A stretch of DNA of 64,000 nt from Streptomyces cyanogenus (GCF_017526105.1 NZ_CP071839.1:5905001-5969000); one strand, 5' to 3'; numbered from the stretch's first letter, positions 7,044 to 15,742 are shown. Made by a program: numbers and translations. The notes: generated by a model from the sequence alone, not told the origin.

Positions 7044-8744
7044 ATGGACGCTCACGCCATCGAGGAGGGCCGCCGACGCTGGCAGGCCCGCTACGACGCC
7101 GCGCGCAAGCGCGACGCGGACTTCACCACGCTCTCCGGCGACCCCGTGGAGCCGGTGTACGGGCCCCGACCGGGCGACACGTACGAGGGATTCGAGCGGA
7201 TCGGCTGGCCCGGGGAGTACCCCTTCACGCGCGGGCTCCATCCGACCGGCTACCGCGGACGTACCTGGACGATCCGGCAGTTCGCCGGGTTCGGCAACGC
7301 CGAGCAGACCAACGAGCGGTACAAGATGATCCTCGCCGCCGGCGGCGGTGGTCTGTCGGTCGCCTTCGACATGCCGACGCTCATGGGCCGCGACTCCGAC
7401 GACCCGCGCTCGCTCGGCGAGGTCGGGCACTGCGGAGTCGCCATCGACTCGGCCGCCGACATGGAGGTGCTGTTCAAGGACATCCCGCTGGGGGACGTGA
7501 CGACGTCCATGACCATCAGCGGGCCGGCGGTGCCCGTCTTCTGCATGTACCTGGTCGCCGCCGAACGGCAGGGTGTGGACCCGGGGGTGCTCAACGGCAC
7601 CCTCCAGACCGACATCTTCAAGGAGTACATCGCCCAGAAGGAGTGGCTCTTCCAGCCGGAGCCCCATCTGCGGCTGATCGGCGACCTGATGGAGTACTGC
7701 GCGGCAGGTATCCCCGCGTACAAGCCGCTGTCCGTCTCCGGGTACCACATCCGGGAGGCGGGGGCGACGGCCGCGCAGGAGCTGGCCTACACGCTGGCGG
7801 ACGGGTTCGGGTACGTCGAGCTGGGGCTCAGCCGCGGGCTCGACGTCGACGTCTTCGCGCCCGGGCTGTCCTTCTTCTTCGACGCGCACGTCGACTTCTT
7901 CGAGGAGATCGCCAAGTTCCGCGCGGCCCGGCGCATCTGGGCGCGGTGGATGCGGGACGTGTACGGCGCGACGTCCGACAAGGCGCAGTGGCTGCGGTTC
8001 CACACGCAGACCGCGGGTGTCTCGCTGACCGCGCAGCAGCCGTACAACAACGTGGTGCGTACGGCCGTGGAGGCGCTGGCCGCCGTGCTCGGCGGGACCA
8101 ACTCGCTGCACACCAACGCCCTGGACGAGACCCTCGCGCTGCCCAGCGAGCAGGCCGCGGAGATCGCGCTGCGGACCCAGCAGGTGCTGATGGAGGAGAC
8201 CGGGGTCGCCAATGTGGCCGATCCGCTGGGTGGTTCGTGGTACGTCGAGCAGCTGACGGACCGGATCGAGGCGGACGCGGAGAAGATCTTCGAGCAGATC
8301 AAGGAGCGGGGGCTGCGGGCTCACCCGGACGGGCGACACCCGATCGGGCCCATCACGTCCGGGATCCTGCGGGGGATCGAGGACGGGTGGTTCACCGGGG
8401 AGATCGCGGAGTCCGCGTTCCGGTACCAGCAGGCGCTGGAGAAGGGTGACAAGAGGGTCGTCGGCGTCAACGTCCACACCGGGTCCGTCACCGGGGACCT
8501 GGAGATCCTGCGGGTCAGCCACGAGGTGGAGCGGGAGCAGGTGCGGGTGCTCGCCGAGCGGAAGGCGGGGCGCGACGAGGCGGCGGTGCGGGGGGCGCTG
8601 GACGGGATGCTCGCCGCGGCGCGGTCCGGGGCCAACATGATCGAGCCGATGCTGGAGGCTGTGCGGGCCGAGGCGACGCTGGGGGAGATCTGCGGGGTGC
8701 TGCGGGACGAGTGGGGCGTGTACACCGAGCCCCCCGGCTTCTAG
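7044..8744 (+). CDS. icmA: Isobutyryl-CoA mutase large subunit (IcmA)
   Basis: The 566-residue protein has the methylmalonyl-CoA mutase substrate-binding TIM barrel but no cobalamin-binding domain, so it needs a separate small subunit IcmB, which is not in the window. Substrate-specificity residues are those of isobutyryl-CoA mutase: Phe80 (in TIRQFAGFG; Tyr in methylmalonyl-CoA mutase) and Gln198 (in KEYIAQKEW; Arg in methylmalonyl-CoA mutase). The reaction is reversible isomerisation of isobutyryl-CoA and n-butyryl-CoA using adenosylcobalamin, linking valine catabolism, butyryl-CoA and polyketide precursors. Other conserved segments are [24 protein letters not shown] and [13 protein letters not shown]. 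It is preceded by a perfect palindrome and followed by a GC hairpin. Confidence 0.93.
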   Translation: MDAHAIEEGRRRWQARYDAARKRDADFTTLSGDPVEPVYGPRPGDTYEGFERIGWPGEYPFTRGLHPTGYRGRTWTIRQFAGFGNAEQTNERYKMILAAGGGGLSVAFDMPTLMGRDSDDPRSLGEVGHCGVAIDSAADMEVLFKDIPLGDVTTSMTISGPAVPVFCMYLVAAERQGVDPGVLNGTLQTDIFKEYIAQKEWLFQPEPHLRLIGDLMEYCAAGIPAYKPLSVSGYHIREAGATAAQELAYTLADGFGYVELGLSRGLDVDVFAPGLSFFFDAHVDFFEEIAKFRAARRIWARWMRDVYGATSDKAQWLRFHTQTAGVSLTAQQPYNNVVRTAVEALAAVLGGTNSLHTNALDETLALPSEQAAEIALRTQQVLMEETGVANVADPLGGSWYVEQLTDRIEADAEKIFEQIKERGLRAHPDGRHPIGPITSGILRGIEDGWFTGEIAESAFRYQQALEKGDKRVVGVNVHTGSVTGDLEILRVSHEVEREQVRVLAERKAGRDEAAVRGALDGMLAAARSGANMIEPMLEAVRAEATLGEICGVLRDEWGVYTEPPGF

Positions 8745-8769
8745 GCACCGTCGGCCGGCTGCCGGCCCA

Positions 8770-8790
8770 CCAGGGGGCTCCGCCCCCTGG
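8770..8790. terminator. Hairpin after icmA (CCAGGGGGC/GCCCCCTGG)
   Basis: A perfect 9-bp GC stem with a TCC loop lies 25 bp after the icmA stop. It is of the type that ends many Streptomyces genes. icmA and the TetR gene at 8978 are convergent, so it may serve both. Confidence 0.6.
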
Positions 8791-8814
8791 ACCCCCGGCC
8801 TGTGCACCACCCGA

Positions 8815-9095
8815 CTCGGCCGGCCGGGAGGTGACCGTCGCGTGCAGCTCGATCGGCTGGGAGGTGGCTGTCGCCGTCCGGCTCGGTCGGCCGGTAGGTG
8901 GCCGTTGCCGTTTGCTTGGTCGGCCGGGGGTGGCTGTCGCCGTGCGGCTTGGTCGGCCGGTAGGTGGCCGTCGTCGCCTACTCGGTCGGCTGGGGGGTGG
9001 CTGTCGGCGTTTCCCCGGTCGGCCGGGGAGCGGCTGTCGTCGTTTTCTCCGTCGGCCGGTAGGTGGCCGTCGTCGGTTGTTCCGTCGGCTGGGAA
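8815..9095. repeat. 33-bp imperfect tandem repeat (about 9 units)
   Basis: Units anchored on TCGGTCGGC begin near 8816, 8849, 8883, 8916, 8949, 8982, 9015, 9048 and 9081. The spacing is 33 bp except one 34-bp step. The units at 8982 and beyond are inside the TetR reading frame and encode an 11-residue Pro/Thr repeat (RPTEKTTTAAP type). Units below 8978 lie after the stop codon. The array thus crosses the 3' end of the gene. Confidence 0.85.
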
Positions 9096-9700
9096 ACGAG
9101 GCCCAGGAGGAGCAGGCGGGTGAAGGTGTGGACCCAGTTCTCGTCCGCCGGTTTGCCGCTGACCAGGGTGCGGTGGACGACCGCGCCCGCGACCACGTCG
9201 AAGATGAGGTCCACCGTACGGGCGGACTCGCCGGGATCCGGTTCCGGTGGGAGCTCGCCCCGCCGCTGGGCCCGGGCGCGGCCCTCCAGGACCAGCCGCA
9301 GCTGGCGGTCCACGATGGAGGCGCGGATGCGTTCGCGCAGGGCCTCGTCGCGGGTGGCCTCGGCTACCACCGCCATCAGGCCACTCTTGGCCTCCGGCCG
9401 GGCCAGGATCGCCGCGAACTGGAGCACGACGCCCTCGATGTCCGCGGCCAGGCTGCCCCGGTCGGGCAGTTCCAGCTCGTCGAAGAGTTCCGCGACGGCG
9501 TCCACGACCAGTTCGTTCTTGCCGGCCCAGCGGCGGTAGAGCGTGGTCTTCGCAACCCCGGCCCGGGTGGCGACGTCTCCCAGCGTGAGCTTGGACCAGC
9601 CCAGTTCGACCAGAGCCTCCCGGGTCGCGGCCAGGATCGCGGCGTCCGCGGCGGCGCTGCGCGGGCGTCCGGTTCGGCTGGCGGGGGTGCGGCTCTGCAT
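8978..9700 (-). CDS. TetR-family regulator with Pro/Thr-repeat C-terminal tail
   Basis: The 240-residue protein has a TetR DNA-binding domain at about residues 20-65 (ILAATREALVELGWSKLTLGDVATRAGVAKTTLYRRWAGKNELV) and a TetR_C-type ligand domain (DIEGVVLQFAAILARPEAKSGLMAVVAEA). After LLLGLVSQ near residue 203, a low-complexity tail of 11-residue repeats (PTEQPTTATYR, PTEKTTTAAPR, PTGETPTATPQ) runs to the stop. The tail is encoded by the 33-bp minisatellite and is not normal for TetR proteins. Past the stop the same frame continues with similar repeats, so the tail length may have changed recently. It is convergent with icmA and may regulate it. Confidence 0.85.
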   Translation of the reverse strand: MQSRTPASRTGRPRSAAADAAILAATREALVELGWSKLTLGDVATRAGVAKTTLYRRWAGKNELVVDAVAELFDELELPDRGSLAADIEGVVLQFAAILARPEAKSGLMAVVAEATRDEALRERIRASIVDRQLRLVLEGRARAQRRGELPPEPDPGESARTVDLIFDVVAGAVVHRTLVSGKPADENWVHTFTRLLLLGLVSQPTEQPTTATYRPTEKTTTAAPRPTGETPTATPQPTE

Positions 9701-9769
9701 TCATCGACCATAACCGGCGGGATCTGTGCGGTCGTGAGGGAGATCACCGGCGCGTGGTGTCGCGGGGTG

Positions 9770-9814
9770 CCCTCATGGCATTACGCTACGGGTCGTAGCG
9801 AAAGCTCGTGAGGG
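9770..9814. other. Symmetrical two-tier inverted repeat between TetR and the thioredoxin-TPR gene
   Basis: Outer arms CCCTCA (9770) and TGAGGG (9809) enclose inner arms CGCTACG and CGTAGCG with a GGT loop. Exactly 8 unpaired bases sit on each side between the two stems. It lies about 70 bp upstream of the 9700 TetR start and about 90 bp before the 9906 gene. It could be nested operators or an RNA structure in the 9906 leader. Confidence 0.4.
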
Positions 9815-9905
9815 ACGTACACGGGCGACAACCGAGGCGTGGGGTGGGGACCCGGCGCCGCACATCGCTTTTCACTCAGGCGTGAGATCGGGGGAGGATA
9901 GACGC

Positions 9906-10877
9906 ATGCAGCCACGGAACATGTCCATGAGCGGTGTCGTCGACCTCGCCGCGGTGAAGGCGGCCCAAGAGGCCAAGGCCAAGGCCGAGCAGGCACGCGC
10001 CGAAGCCGCCCGGCAGGGCGGGACGGGAGCCGTCTCCCCGGCCGATCTCGTGATCGACGTCGATGAGGCAGGGTTCGAGCGGGACGTCCTGCAACGCTCC
10101 GCCGAAGTCCCGGTCGTCATCGACTTCTGGGCCGAGTGGTGCGAGCCCTGCAAGCAGCTGAGCCCTGTCCTGGAGCGGCTGGCCGTCGAGTACAGCGGGC
10201 GCTTCCTCCTCGCCAGGATCGACGTCGACGCCAACCAGATGCTGATGCAGCAGTTCGGGATCCAGGGCATCCCGGCCGTCTTCGCCGTCGTGGCCGGACA
10301 GGCGCTGCCGCTCTTCCAGGGGGTGGCCGGCGAGCAGCAGATCCGGCAGACCCTGGACCAGCTGGTGCAGGTCGCCGAGCAGCGCTTCGGCCTGACCGGC
10401 CTGACCGTCGACCCGGACGCCGAGCCGGGCGGTGCCGCGGAGGCCGCGGCGCCCGAGGGGCCGTACGAAGCGGCCCTGAACGCCGCCGCGCAGGCGCTGG
10501 ACGCGGGCGACCTGGGCGGGGCGATCCAGGCGTACAAGAACGTGCTGGCCGACGACCCGGCCCACCCGGAGGCCAAGCTGGGCCTGGCGCAGGCCGAGTT
10601 GCTCCAGCGGGTGCAGGGCACGGACCCGCAGAAGGTGCGCCAGGAGGCCGCCGAGAAGCCGAAGGACATCCAGGCGCAGATCGCCGCCGCCGACCTTGAC
10701 CTGGTGGGTGGTCACGTCGAGGACGCCTTCGGGCGGCTGATCGAGACGGTGCAGCGCACGGTGGGTGACGACCGGGACGCGGTACGGCGCCGGCTGCTGG
10801 AGCTGTTCGAGGTCGTGGGCCAGGAGGACCCGCGCGTGGTCGGCGCCCGTCGTGCGCTCGCGCGCGCCCTGTTCTGA
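9906..10877 (+). CDS. Thioredoxin-like co-chaperone with TPR C-terminal domain (CnoX/YbbN type)
   Basis: The 323-residue protein has a charged Ala-rich N-terminal segment (to ~40), a thioredoxin domain (~50-155) with active site FWAEWCEPCKQLSP, and a C-terminal tetratricopeptide region (~185-320; ALNAAAQALDAGDLGGAIQAYKNVLADDPAHPEAKLGLAQAELL). This is the architecture of YbbN/CnoX holdases, which protect proteins from oxidation and hand them to chaperones. Here the WCEPC motif keeps both cysteines, while E. coli YbbN lacks the pair. The start at ATG 9906 follows GGGGGAGGA. It has no signal peptide, so it is cytoplasmic. A hairpin at 10890 follows. Confidence 0.88.
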   Translation: MQPRNMSMSGVVDLAAVKAAQEAKAKAEQARAEAARQGGTGAVSPADLVIDVDEAGFERDVLQRSAEVPVVIDFWAEWCEPCKQLSPVLERLAVEYSGRFLLARIDVDANQMLMQQFGIQGIPAVFAVVAGQALPLFQGVAGEQQIRQTLDQLVQVAEQRFGLTGLTVDPDAEPGGAAEAAAPEGPYEAALNAAAQALDAGDLGGAIQAYKNVLADDPAHPEAKLGLAQAELLQRVQGTDPQKVRQEAAEKPKDIQAQIAAADLDLVGGHVEDAFGRLIETVQRTVGDDRDAVRRRLLELFEVVGQEDPRVVGARRALARALF

Positions 10878-10889
10878 CCAGTCGTTAAA

Positions 10890-10910
10890 CGCCCCGGCAT
10901 GTGGTGCCGG
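10890..10910 (+). terminator. Terminator hairpin after the thioredoxin-TPR gene
   Basis: CCCCGGCA and TGCCGGGG pair perfectly around a 5-nt loop 13 bp after the stop. No T-run follows. Confidence 0.6.
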
Positions 10911-11499
10911 GGTGAAGGGTTTGCCGACGAGGAGTCACGCAGACGGCGCTTTACCAAATCTTGGTAATCGCGGCCGCTGTTACTGCGAGTAAATCGAGGC
11001 CGTTGGTCTGTCTGGATTCGTCCAGGGATCAACGGCTTTGCTCTGCCCCTGGATGCCACCGAGCGTTGCATTCCGAGACCGGCCGGTCGTACTCCGGTTA
11101 TCCGGCCGTTACTAGCCAGTAACGAACCCCCTTGTGCCCGGGCCGAGAATGCACCACGATCGGCGACGCTCGGTCCATTCCCGTACCCCGGCACCCGGTC
11201 GGGTCACGGGAGACTCTGGGTCCCCACCGAGCAGAGCCGGCGGCAGTGGCGCCGGGTCTAGGGCAGGGGGGTCTTCGCCGGCCGGTGAAGCCTGTCCAGC
11301 AAGGTTGTGCGTGATGCGTGTCAGGCGCGACCAGTGGTTGTCGCTCGGGGGTGATCGCCGGTGATTCGGGCGCGGTTCGCGCCGCCGACCGCAGGCGCTC
11401 TCCTTCCCGAGGACGTAGCACTTCTCCCATCCCTGCCCGGCTGAGCCGCCGACTGGGGCGAGCCCGGGCCAGGAGATGTACGTCCGAGAAGGAGGAAAT
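10911..11499. other. Long non-coding leader/promoter region of the DUF6230 operon
   Basis: About 590 bp without a convincing gene. It holds three related inverted repeats (see 10951-11123) in its first third. The last 250 bp before the start at 11500 contain GC-rich potential stem-loops (for example around 11220-11290 and 11400-11470) but no riboswitch class that I can recognise. A strong GAAGGAGG ribosome site (11487-11494) ends the region. Confidence 0.5.
10951..11123. promoter_or_regulatory. Three inverted repeats with TTAC..GTAA halves
   Basis: TTACCAA-atc-TTGGTAA (10951-10967), TTACT-gcg-AGTAA (10980-10992) and GTTACT-agcc-AGTAAC (11108-11123). The last two share the AGTAA half-site; the first is a variant. 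They look like binding sites of one dimeric repressor or activator upstream of the surface-protein operon. The regulator is unknown and is not evidently encoded next to it. Confidence 0.55.
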
Positions 11500-12138
11500 A
11501 TGGAGTCCCAGGTGCGTGGCGGGACCAGATGGAAGCGGTTCGCTGTGGTCATGGTGCCCAGCGTGGCCGCCACGGCGTGCATAGGTGTCGCCCTCGCGCA
11601 GGGCGCTCTGGCCGCGTCGTTCAGCGTGTCCGGTCAGTCGTTCAAGGTGTCGGCGGACCAGCTGGTCGGCACCGGCTTCTCGCAGTACGGCGCCATCGAC
11701 AGCGGCTACACCATGGACGGCAAGAAGACGGCGCACCCGGTGGCCGTCTCGGCGTTCAAGCACGCGGAGATCACCAACCTGTGCCAGTCCGTGGTCACGC
11801 CCGACGTGCCGATCTTCGGTAACGTCAGCCTGATCCTGCGGGCCGGTGGCGAGGGCGCCGAGAAGGTCCAGGCCGACAACATCTACATCGACGTTGCCGA
11901 CCTCAGCGCCGACGCGACGTTCGACAACATCGACATCGGTGTGGCCGCCAAGGACGCCTCCAAGGGTCCGGGCATGAAGGGCGGCGGCGAGCAGGCCAAC
12001 CCGTTCGGCTTCGCGCAGCAGGCCGACAAGGCCACGCTGAAGAACGTGAAGCAGACGGCGTGGGCGACCACCGCCGGCACCTTCAAGCTCAGTGGCCTGA
12101 AGATGTCGCTGTCGACGGGTGTCAAGGAGTGCTACTAA
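11500..12138 (+). CDS. DUF6230 family secreted/cell-surface protein
   Basis: The 212-residue protein has a membrane-anchoring or signal segment at ~22-42 (FAVVMVPSVAATACIGVALAQGALAASF) and then a small beta-rich extracellular domain starting FSVSGQSFKVSADQLVGTGFSQYGAID. Two cysteines (in NLCQSVV and at the C-terminal KECY) could form a disulfide. Older annotations call such proteins cholesterol esterase, but no Ser-His-Asp hydrolase motif is visible, so I do not assign that activity. The start follows GAAGGAGG. It is followed by DUF6114 and a Ser/Thr-rich partner, the usual order in Streptomyces, suggesting one membrane-surface complex. Confidence 0.82.
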   Translation: MESQVRGGTRWKRFAVVMVPSVAATACIGVALAQGALAASFSVSGQSFKVSADQLVGTGFSQYGAIDSGYTMDGKKTAHPVAVSAFKHAEITNLCQSVVTPDVPIFGNVSLILRAGGEGAEKVQADNIYIDVADLSADATFDNIDIGVAAKDASKGPGMKGGGEQANPFGFAQQADKATLKNVKQTAWATTAGTFKLSGLKMSLSTGVKECY

Positions 12139-12255
12139 GCACTCGCTGACGGGCGGGGGAGCCGGTGGCGCCCCCGCCCGTCCACTCTCCGGCCGCGTTG
12201 TCACACGCGGCACACATCACCACCACAGCAACGCCGCACCAGGGAGCTGTTTTCC

Positions 12256-12807
12256 ATGAGCGCCGAGACTCCTGCCGCCGCACCCGGCCAGTTCACCCGC
12301 CGGAGGCTGCAGTTCCGCGCCTGGCGGGGCGCGCGTCCGTTCTGGGCCGGTCTGTTCGTCATGCTCGGCGGCTTTCTCATCCTGTACTTCCCGTACGCAC
12401 ACCTGCAGCTGGGCCATCTCACGATGACGATGGGGACCCCCGGCGGCTCCAGTTCCCTGATCATCGGTGGACTGCTCTTCGTCCTCGGGATCATCCTCTG
12501 GTTCCAGCAGCACATCCGGGTTTTCGGGGGCGTCGCGGCGATCCTGCTGGCGCTGGTGTCGATTCCGCTGTCCAACATCGGCGGCTTCATCGTCGGCTTC
12601 CTGTGCTCGCTGACCGGCGGGGCGATGGCCGTGGCCTGGGCGCCGGGCGCGCCTGCGCAGCCGCAGCCGCCGGCCGGACCGGACCAGGACGGTTCGCCCG
12701 CCGCCGCGCCCCTGCCGGAGCAGCGCGTGTACGGACTGGACAAGCCGAACGACCTGTCAGGAACCAACCCGGCCAACGGGGCGAACGGGAGGCACAGTGC
12801 CGGCTGA
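12256..12807 (+). CDS. DUF6114 integral membrane protein
   Basis: The 183-residue protein has four hydrophobic segments (about 31-47, 67-82, 88-106 and 108-128). Its characteristic start is RRLQFRAWRGARPFWAGLFVMLGGFLILYFPYAHL, and it ends in a Pro/Ala/Gln-rich cytosolic or extracellular tail. It is the middle member of the DUF6230-DUF6114-Ser/Thr-rich operon; its stop overlaps the next GTG start by 11 bp. Function is unknown; a membrane anchor for the neighbouring secreted proteins is a reasonable inference. Confidence 0.83.
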   Translation: MSAETPAAAPGQFTRRRLQFRAWRGARPFWAGLFVMLGGFLILYFPYAHLQLGHLTMTMGTPGGSSSLIIGGLLFVLGIILWFQQHIRVFGGVAAILLALVSIPLSNIGGFIVGFLCSLTGGAMAVAWAPGAPAQPQPPAGPDQDGSPAAAPLPEQRVYGLDKPNDLSGTNPANGANGRHSAG

Positions 12808-14221
12808 CGAGGTGACCCGCGGGACCGACGTGGACGGGTCCCGCGCGAGAACCGGGCCCCGCCACGCGGCCCCCAGGAAGCCCCTGTTCACCAGGTTCCA
12901 CATGCCGGCCGGCAAGGCCATAGCCTCCGTGGCGATGCCCACGGCGGTGCTCATGGGCATGGGCTTCACCTCCACGCTCGCCCTCGCCGACAACAACGGC
13001 AGCCCGGCCCCGTCGACGTCGGCGAAGAGCCTGACGGCCGACGAGTACAAGGACTGCGTCAAGGCGCTGGAGGGCGACAAGAACCCCTCGGCCTCGCCGT
13101 CGCCGTCCGCGTCGGAGAGCACTTCGGCCACGCCGTCGCCGTCGAAGACCGCCGAGAGCGGCAACACGCAGGAGTCCGGCAAGACCTCCGCACCGGAGTC
13201 GGGTTCCGGCGGTGACACGGCCAAGCCCGAGCCGACCGCTACGTCCGGCTCCGGCTCCGGCGGCTCGGACTCCGGTTCGTCCGGTTCGGACACGGGTTCG
13301 TCCGGCTCGGGTTCGGGTTCGTCCGGCTCGGGTTCGGGCTCCGGCAGTGACACGGACACGCCGGCGCCCACGGCGACCGGGGGCAGCGGCGGGAACGTGC
13401 TGGACACGATCGGCGACACGATCGGCGACGTCCTCACCGGCGGCAAGGACTCCGGCACGGAGTCGAAGAGCCCGGCCCCGACGCCGTCCGCATCCCAGTC
13501 GTCGGCCGCGGACACCGCGTCCACGGGCACCTCGCCCGCGGACACCTCGTCGGGCGGCGGCAAGGACTCCGGTGCCTCCGACACCGTGAAGGACACGGCC
13601 AAGAAGGCCACCGACACGGTCGGGGACACGGTGAAGGACACCACCGGCACCGTCTCCAAGGCCGGTGAGGACGCCACCAGGACGGCCGGGGACGCGACCG
13701 CGTCGGCCACGCCGAGCCCGTCCGCGAGCGAGTCCGCCTCCGCCGACGACTGCCCGGTGGCCACGGACGACGAGGGCGGCGTCGACAACAAGGTGCCGGT
13801 GGCGGACGACCCCTGGTACCTGAACGCCAGCTCCCTGCTCCTCAAGGGCGCCGACTACCAGGGCATCGTCAAGGTGAAGACGGCCAACGGCACCACCAAG
13901 AAGGTGCTGAAGTACGTCATCTCCGGCGGCACCGACATCGGCGACCTGCACCAGACGGTGCAGGACAAGCAGGCGAACAAGACGTACCACGTCCAGGCGG
14001 CCAAGGGCTCGACGTCCACCATCACCGGCGGCGACACGGTGATGTACACCGAGAGCATCTCGGGCAAACTGTTCGGTCTGATACCGGTGACCTTCAGCCC
14101 CGACAGCCCGCCCCCGCTGAACATCCCGCTGATCTACTTCACCGACGTCAAGGTGACGCAGGCGGCCCAGTTCGGCGGCAACCTGCACGTGCCCGGCATG
14201 CACGTGTACACGACCGACTGA
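12797..14221 (+). CDS. Secreted Ser/Thr/Gly-rich surface protein of the DUF6230 operon
   Basis: The 474-residue protein has an N-terminal hydrophobic segment (AIASVAMPTAVLMGMGFTSTLALA, ~41-64), then a low-complexity stalk (~65-325) of SG, SP, TA and DT repeats. A C-terminal globular domain (~330-474; DDPWYLNASSLLLKGADYQGIVKVKTANGTTKKVLKYV through HVPGMHVYTTD) follows. The stalk contains KDT/ADT heptad-like stretches (DTVKDTAKKATDTVGDTVKDTTG). This is a wall-spanning layout: anchor, extended linker, exposed head. The GTG start overlaps the DUF6114 stop by 11 bp, indicating coupled translation. Some databases misname the family as HypF-like; nothing here supports that. Confidence 0.75.
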   Translation: MPADEVTRGTDVDGSRARTGPRHAAPRKPLFTRFHMPAGKAIASVAMPTAVLMGMGFTSTLALADNNGSPAPSTSAKSLTADEYKDCVKALEGDKNPSASPSPSASESTSATPSPSKTAESGNTQESGKTSAPESGSGGDTAKPEPTATSGSGSGGSDSGSSGSDTGSSGSGSGSSGSGSGSGSDTDTPAPTATGGSGGNVLDTIGDTIGDVLTGGKDSGTESKSPAPTPSASQSSAADTASTGTSPADTSSGGGKDSGASDTVKDTAKKATDTVGDTVKDTTGTVSKAGEDATRTAGDATASATPSPSASESASADDCPVATDDEGGVDNKVPVADDPWYLNASSLLLKGADYQGIVKVKTANGTTKKVLKYVISGGTDIGDLHQTVQDKQANKTYHVQAAKGSTSTITGGDTVMYTESISGKLFGLIPVTFSPDSPPPLNIPLIYFTDVKVTQAAQFGGNLHVPGMHVYTTD

Positions 14222-14254
14222 GCGGTCGCACAAGCCGGTTCGGGAGCCGCACAA

Positions 14255-14292
14255 CACCGAGGGCGCCCCCTGTCCAGGGGGCGCCCTCGGTG
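14255..14292. terminator. Strong bidirectional terminator between convergent genes
   Basis: A 17-bp perfect stem (CACCGAGGGCGCCCCCT with its complement) and a GTCC loop lie between the surface-protein operon (+) and pyk (-). It can terminate both. Confidence 0.8.
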
Positions 14293-14317
14293 CCGTACCA
14301 GGCCCGTGCCGGACGGG

Positions 14318-15742
14318 TCAGCTGCTCTGGCCCAGGTGGTGGACGCGCAGCATGTTGGTGGTGCCGGGGACCCCGGGGGGCGAGCCGGCGGTGATGATGA
14401 CCGTGTCGCCCGCGTCGAAGCGGCCCAGCTTGGCGATCTCCTGGTCCACCAGGTCGACCATCTCGTCGGTGGTGTTCACGAACGGCACGATGTGCGACTC
14501 CACGCCCCAGCTGAGGGTCAGCTGGTTGCGGGTGCCCTCGTCCGTGGTGAAGGCGATGATCGGCTGGGTCGCGCGGTAGCGGGACAGGCGGCGGGCGGTG
14601 TCACCGGACTGGGTGAACGCGATCAGGCCGCGGCCGCCGAGGAAGTCGGCGATCTCGCAGGCCGCGCGGGCCACCGAACCGCCCTGGGTGCGCGGCTTCT
14701 TGCCCGGCACGAGCGGCTGCAGGCCCTTGGACATCAGCTCCTGTTCGGCCGCGGTGACGATCTTCGACATGGTCTTGACCGTCTCGACCGGGTAGGCGCC
14801 CACGCTGGACTCGGCCGACAGCATGACCGCGTCGGCGCCGTCCAGGATCGCGTTGGCGACGTCGGAGGCCTCGGCGCGGGTCGGGCGGGAGTTGGTGATC
14901 ATCGACTCCATCATCTGGGTCGCGACGATCACCGGCTTGGCGTTGCGCCGGCACAGCTCGATCAGGCGCTTCTGCACCATGGGGACCTTTTCGAGCGGGT
15001 ACTCGACGGCGAGGTCACCGCGGGCGACCATCACGGCGTCGAACGCCGCGACGACGTCCTCCATGTTCTCCACCGCCTGCGGCTTCTCCACCTTGGCGAT
15101 GACCGGGACCCGCCGGCCCTCCTCGTCCATGACGCGGTGCACGTCATGGATGTCCTTGGCGTCCCGGACGAAGGACAGCGCGACCATGTCGCAGCCCATG
15201 CGGAGGGCGAAGCGCAGGTCCTCGACGTCCTTCTCGCTCAGCGCGGGCACGTTGACGGCCGCGCCGGGCAGGTTGATGCCCTTGTGGTCGGAGATGACAC
15301 CGCCCTCGATGACGATCGTCTTGACCCGCGCGCCCTCGACGTCCAGGACCTTCAGCTCGACGTTGCCGTCGTTGATCAGGACCTGGTCGCCGCGCGAGAC
15401 GTCACCCGGCAGCCCCTTGTACGTCGTACCGCAGATGTGCTTGTCACCCGGCACGTCCTCGGTCGTGATGACGAACTCGTCACCGCGCTCCAGCTCGACC
15501 GGACCCTCGGCGAAGGTCTCCAGGCGGATCTTCGGGCCCTGCAGGTCGGCGAGGACGCCGATGGGACGGCCGGTCTCCTTGGAGGCGGCCCGGACGCGGT
15601 CGTACCGCGCCTGGTGCTCGGCGTGGGTGCCGTGGCTGAAGTTGAACCGGGCCACGTTCATGCCCGCCTCGATCATGGCGACGAGCATCTCGTGGGAGTC
15701 GACCGCGGGGCCGAGAGTACAGACGATTTTCGAACGGCGCAT
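14318..15742 (-). CDS. pyk: Pyruvate kinase
   Basis: The 474-residue enzyme transfers phosphate from phosphoenolpyruvate to ADP, the last step of glycolysis. Visible family marks are RRSKIVCTLGPA at the N-terminus, NVARFNFSHG, DLQGPKIR, the B-domain (~70-165), the active-site signature VIAKVEKPQAVEN with the catalytic Lys, VMVARGDLAVE, ATQMMESMI and the C-terminal allosteric domain (SGDTARRLSRYR). The length is standard. It is followed by the shared terminator at 14255 and lies downstream of ackA-pta on the same strand, 84 bp after ackA, so it may be partly co-transcribed. Streptomyces usually has two pyk genes; I cannot say which paralogue number applies. Confidence 0.96.
   Translation of the reverse strand: MRRSKIVCTLGPAVDSHEMLVAMIEAGMNVARFNFSHGTHAEHQARYDRVRAASKETGRPIGVLADLQGPKIRLETFAEGPVELERGDEFVITTEDVPGDKHICGTTYKGLPGDVSRGDQVLINDGNVELKVLDVEGARVKTIVIEGGVISDHKGINLPGAAVNVPALSEKDVEDLRFALRMGCDMVALSFVRDAKDIHDVHRVMDEEGRRVPVIAKVEKPQAVENMEDVVAAFDAVMVARGDLAVEYPLEKVPMVQKRLIELCRRNAKPVIVATQMMESMITNSRPTRAEASDVANAILDGADAVMLSAESSVGAYPVETVKTMSKIVTAAEQELMSKGLQPLVPGKKPRTQGGSVARAACEIADFLGGRGLIAFTQSGDTARRLSRYRATQPIIAFTTDEGTRNQLTLSWGVESHIVPFVNTTDEMVDLVDQEIAKLGRFDAGDTVIITAGSPPGVPGTTNMLRVHHLGQSS

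Noticed and set aside
7044-8744. Methylmalonyl-CoA mutase call for icmA
   Set aside because: Phe80 and Gln198 replace the Tyr and Arg needed for methylmalonyl-CoA, and the cobalamin domain is missing.
7017-9704. Very long minus-strand open frame across icmA and TetR
   Set aside because: It is antisense to icmA with Arg/Pro/Gly-rich composition typical of GC-skewed shadow frames, and the real TetR gene reads in another frame.
11280-11499. Possible c-di-AMP (ydaO) or other riboswitch in the leader of the DUF6230 operon
   Set aside because: Fragments such as CTCCTTCCCGAGG look suggestive, but the conserved core and order of ydaO elements are absent.
11500-12138. Cholesterol esterase label seen on related proteins
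   Set aside because: No Ser-His-Asp hydrolase motif or nucleophile elbow is visible; the name is probably inherited misannotation.
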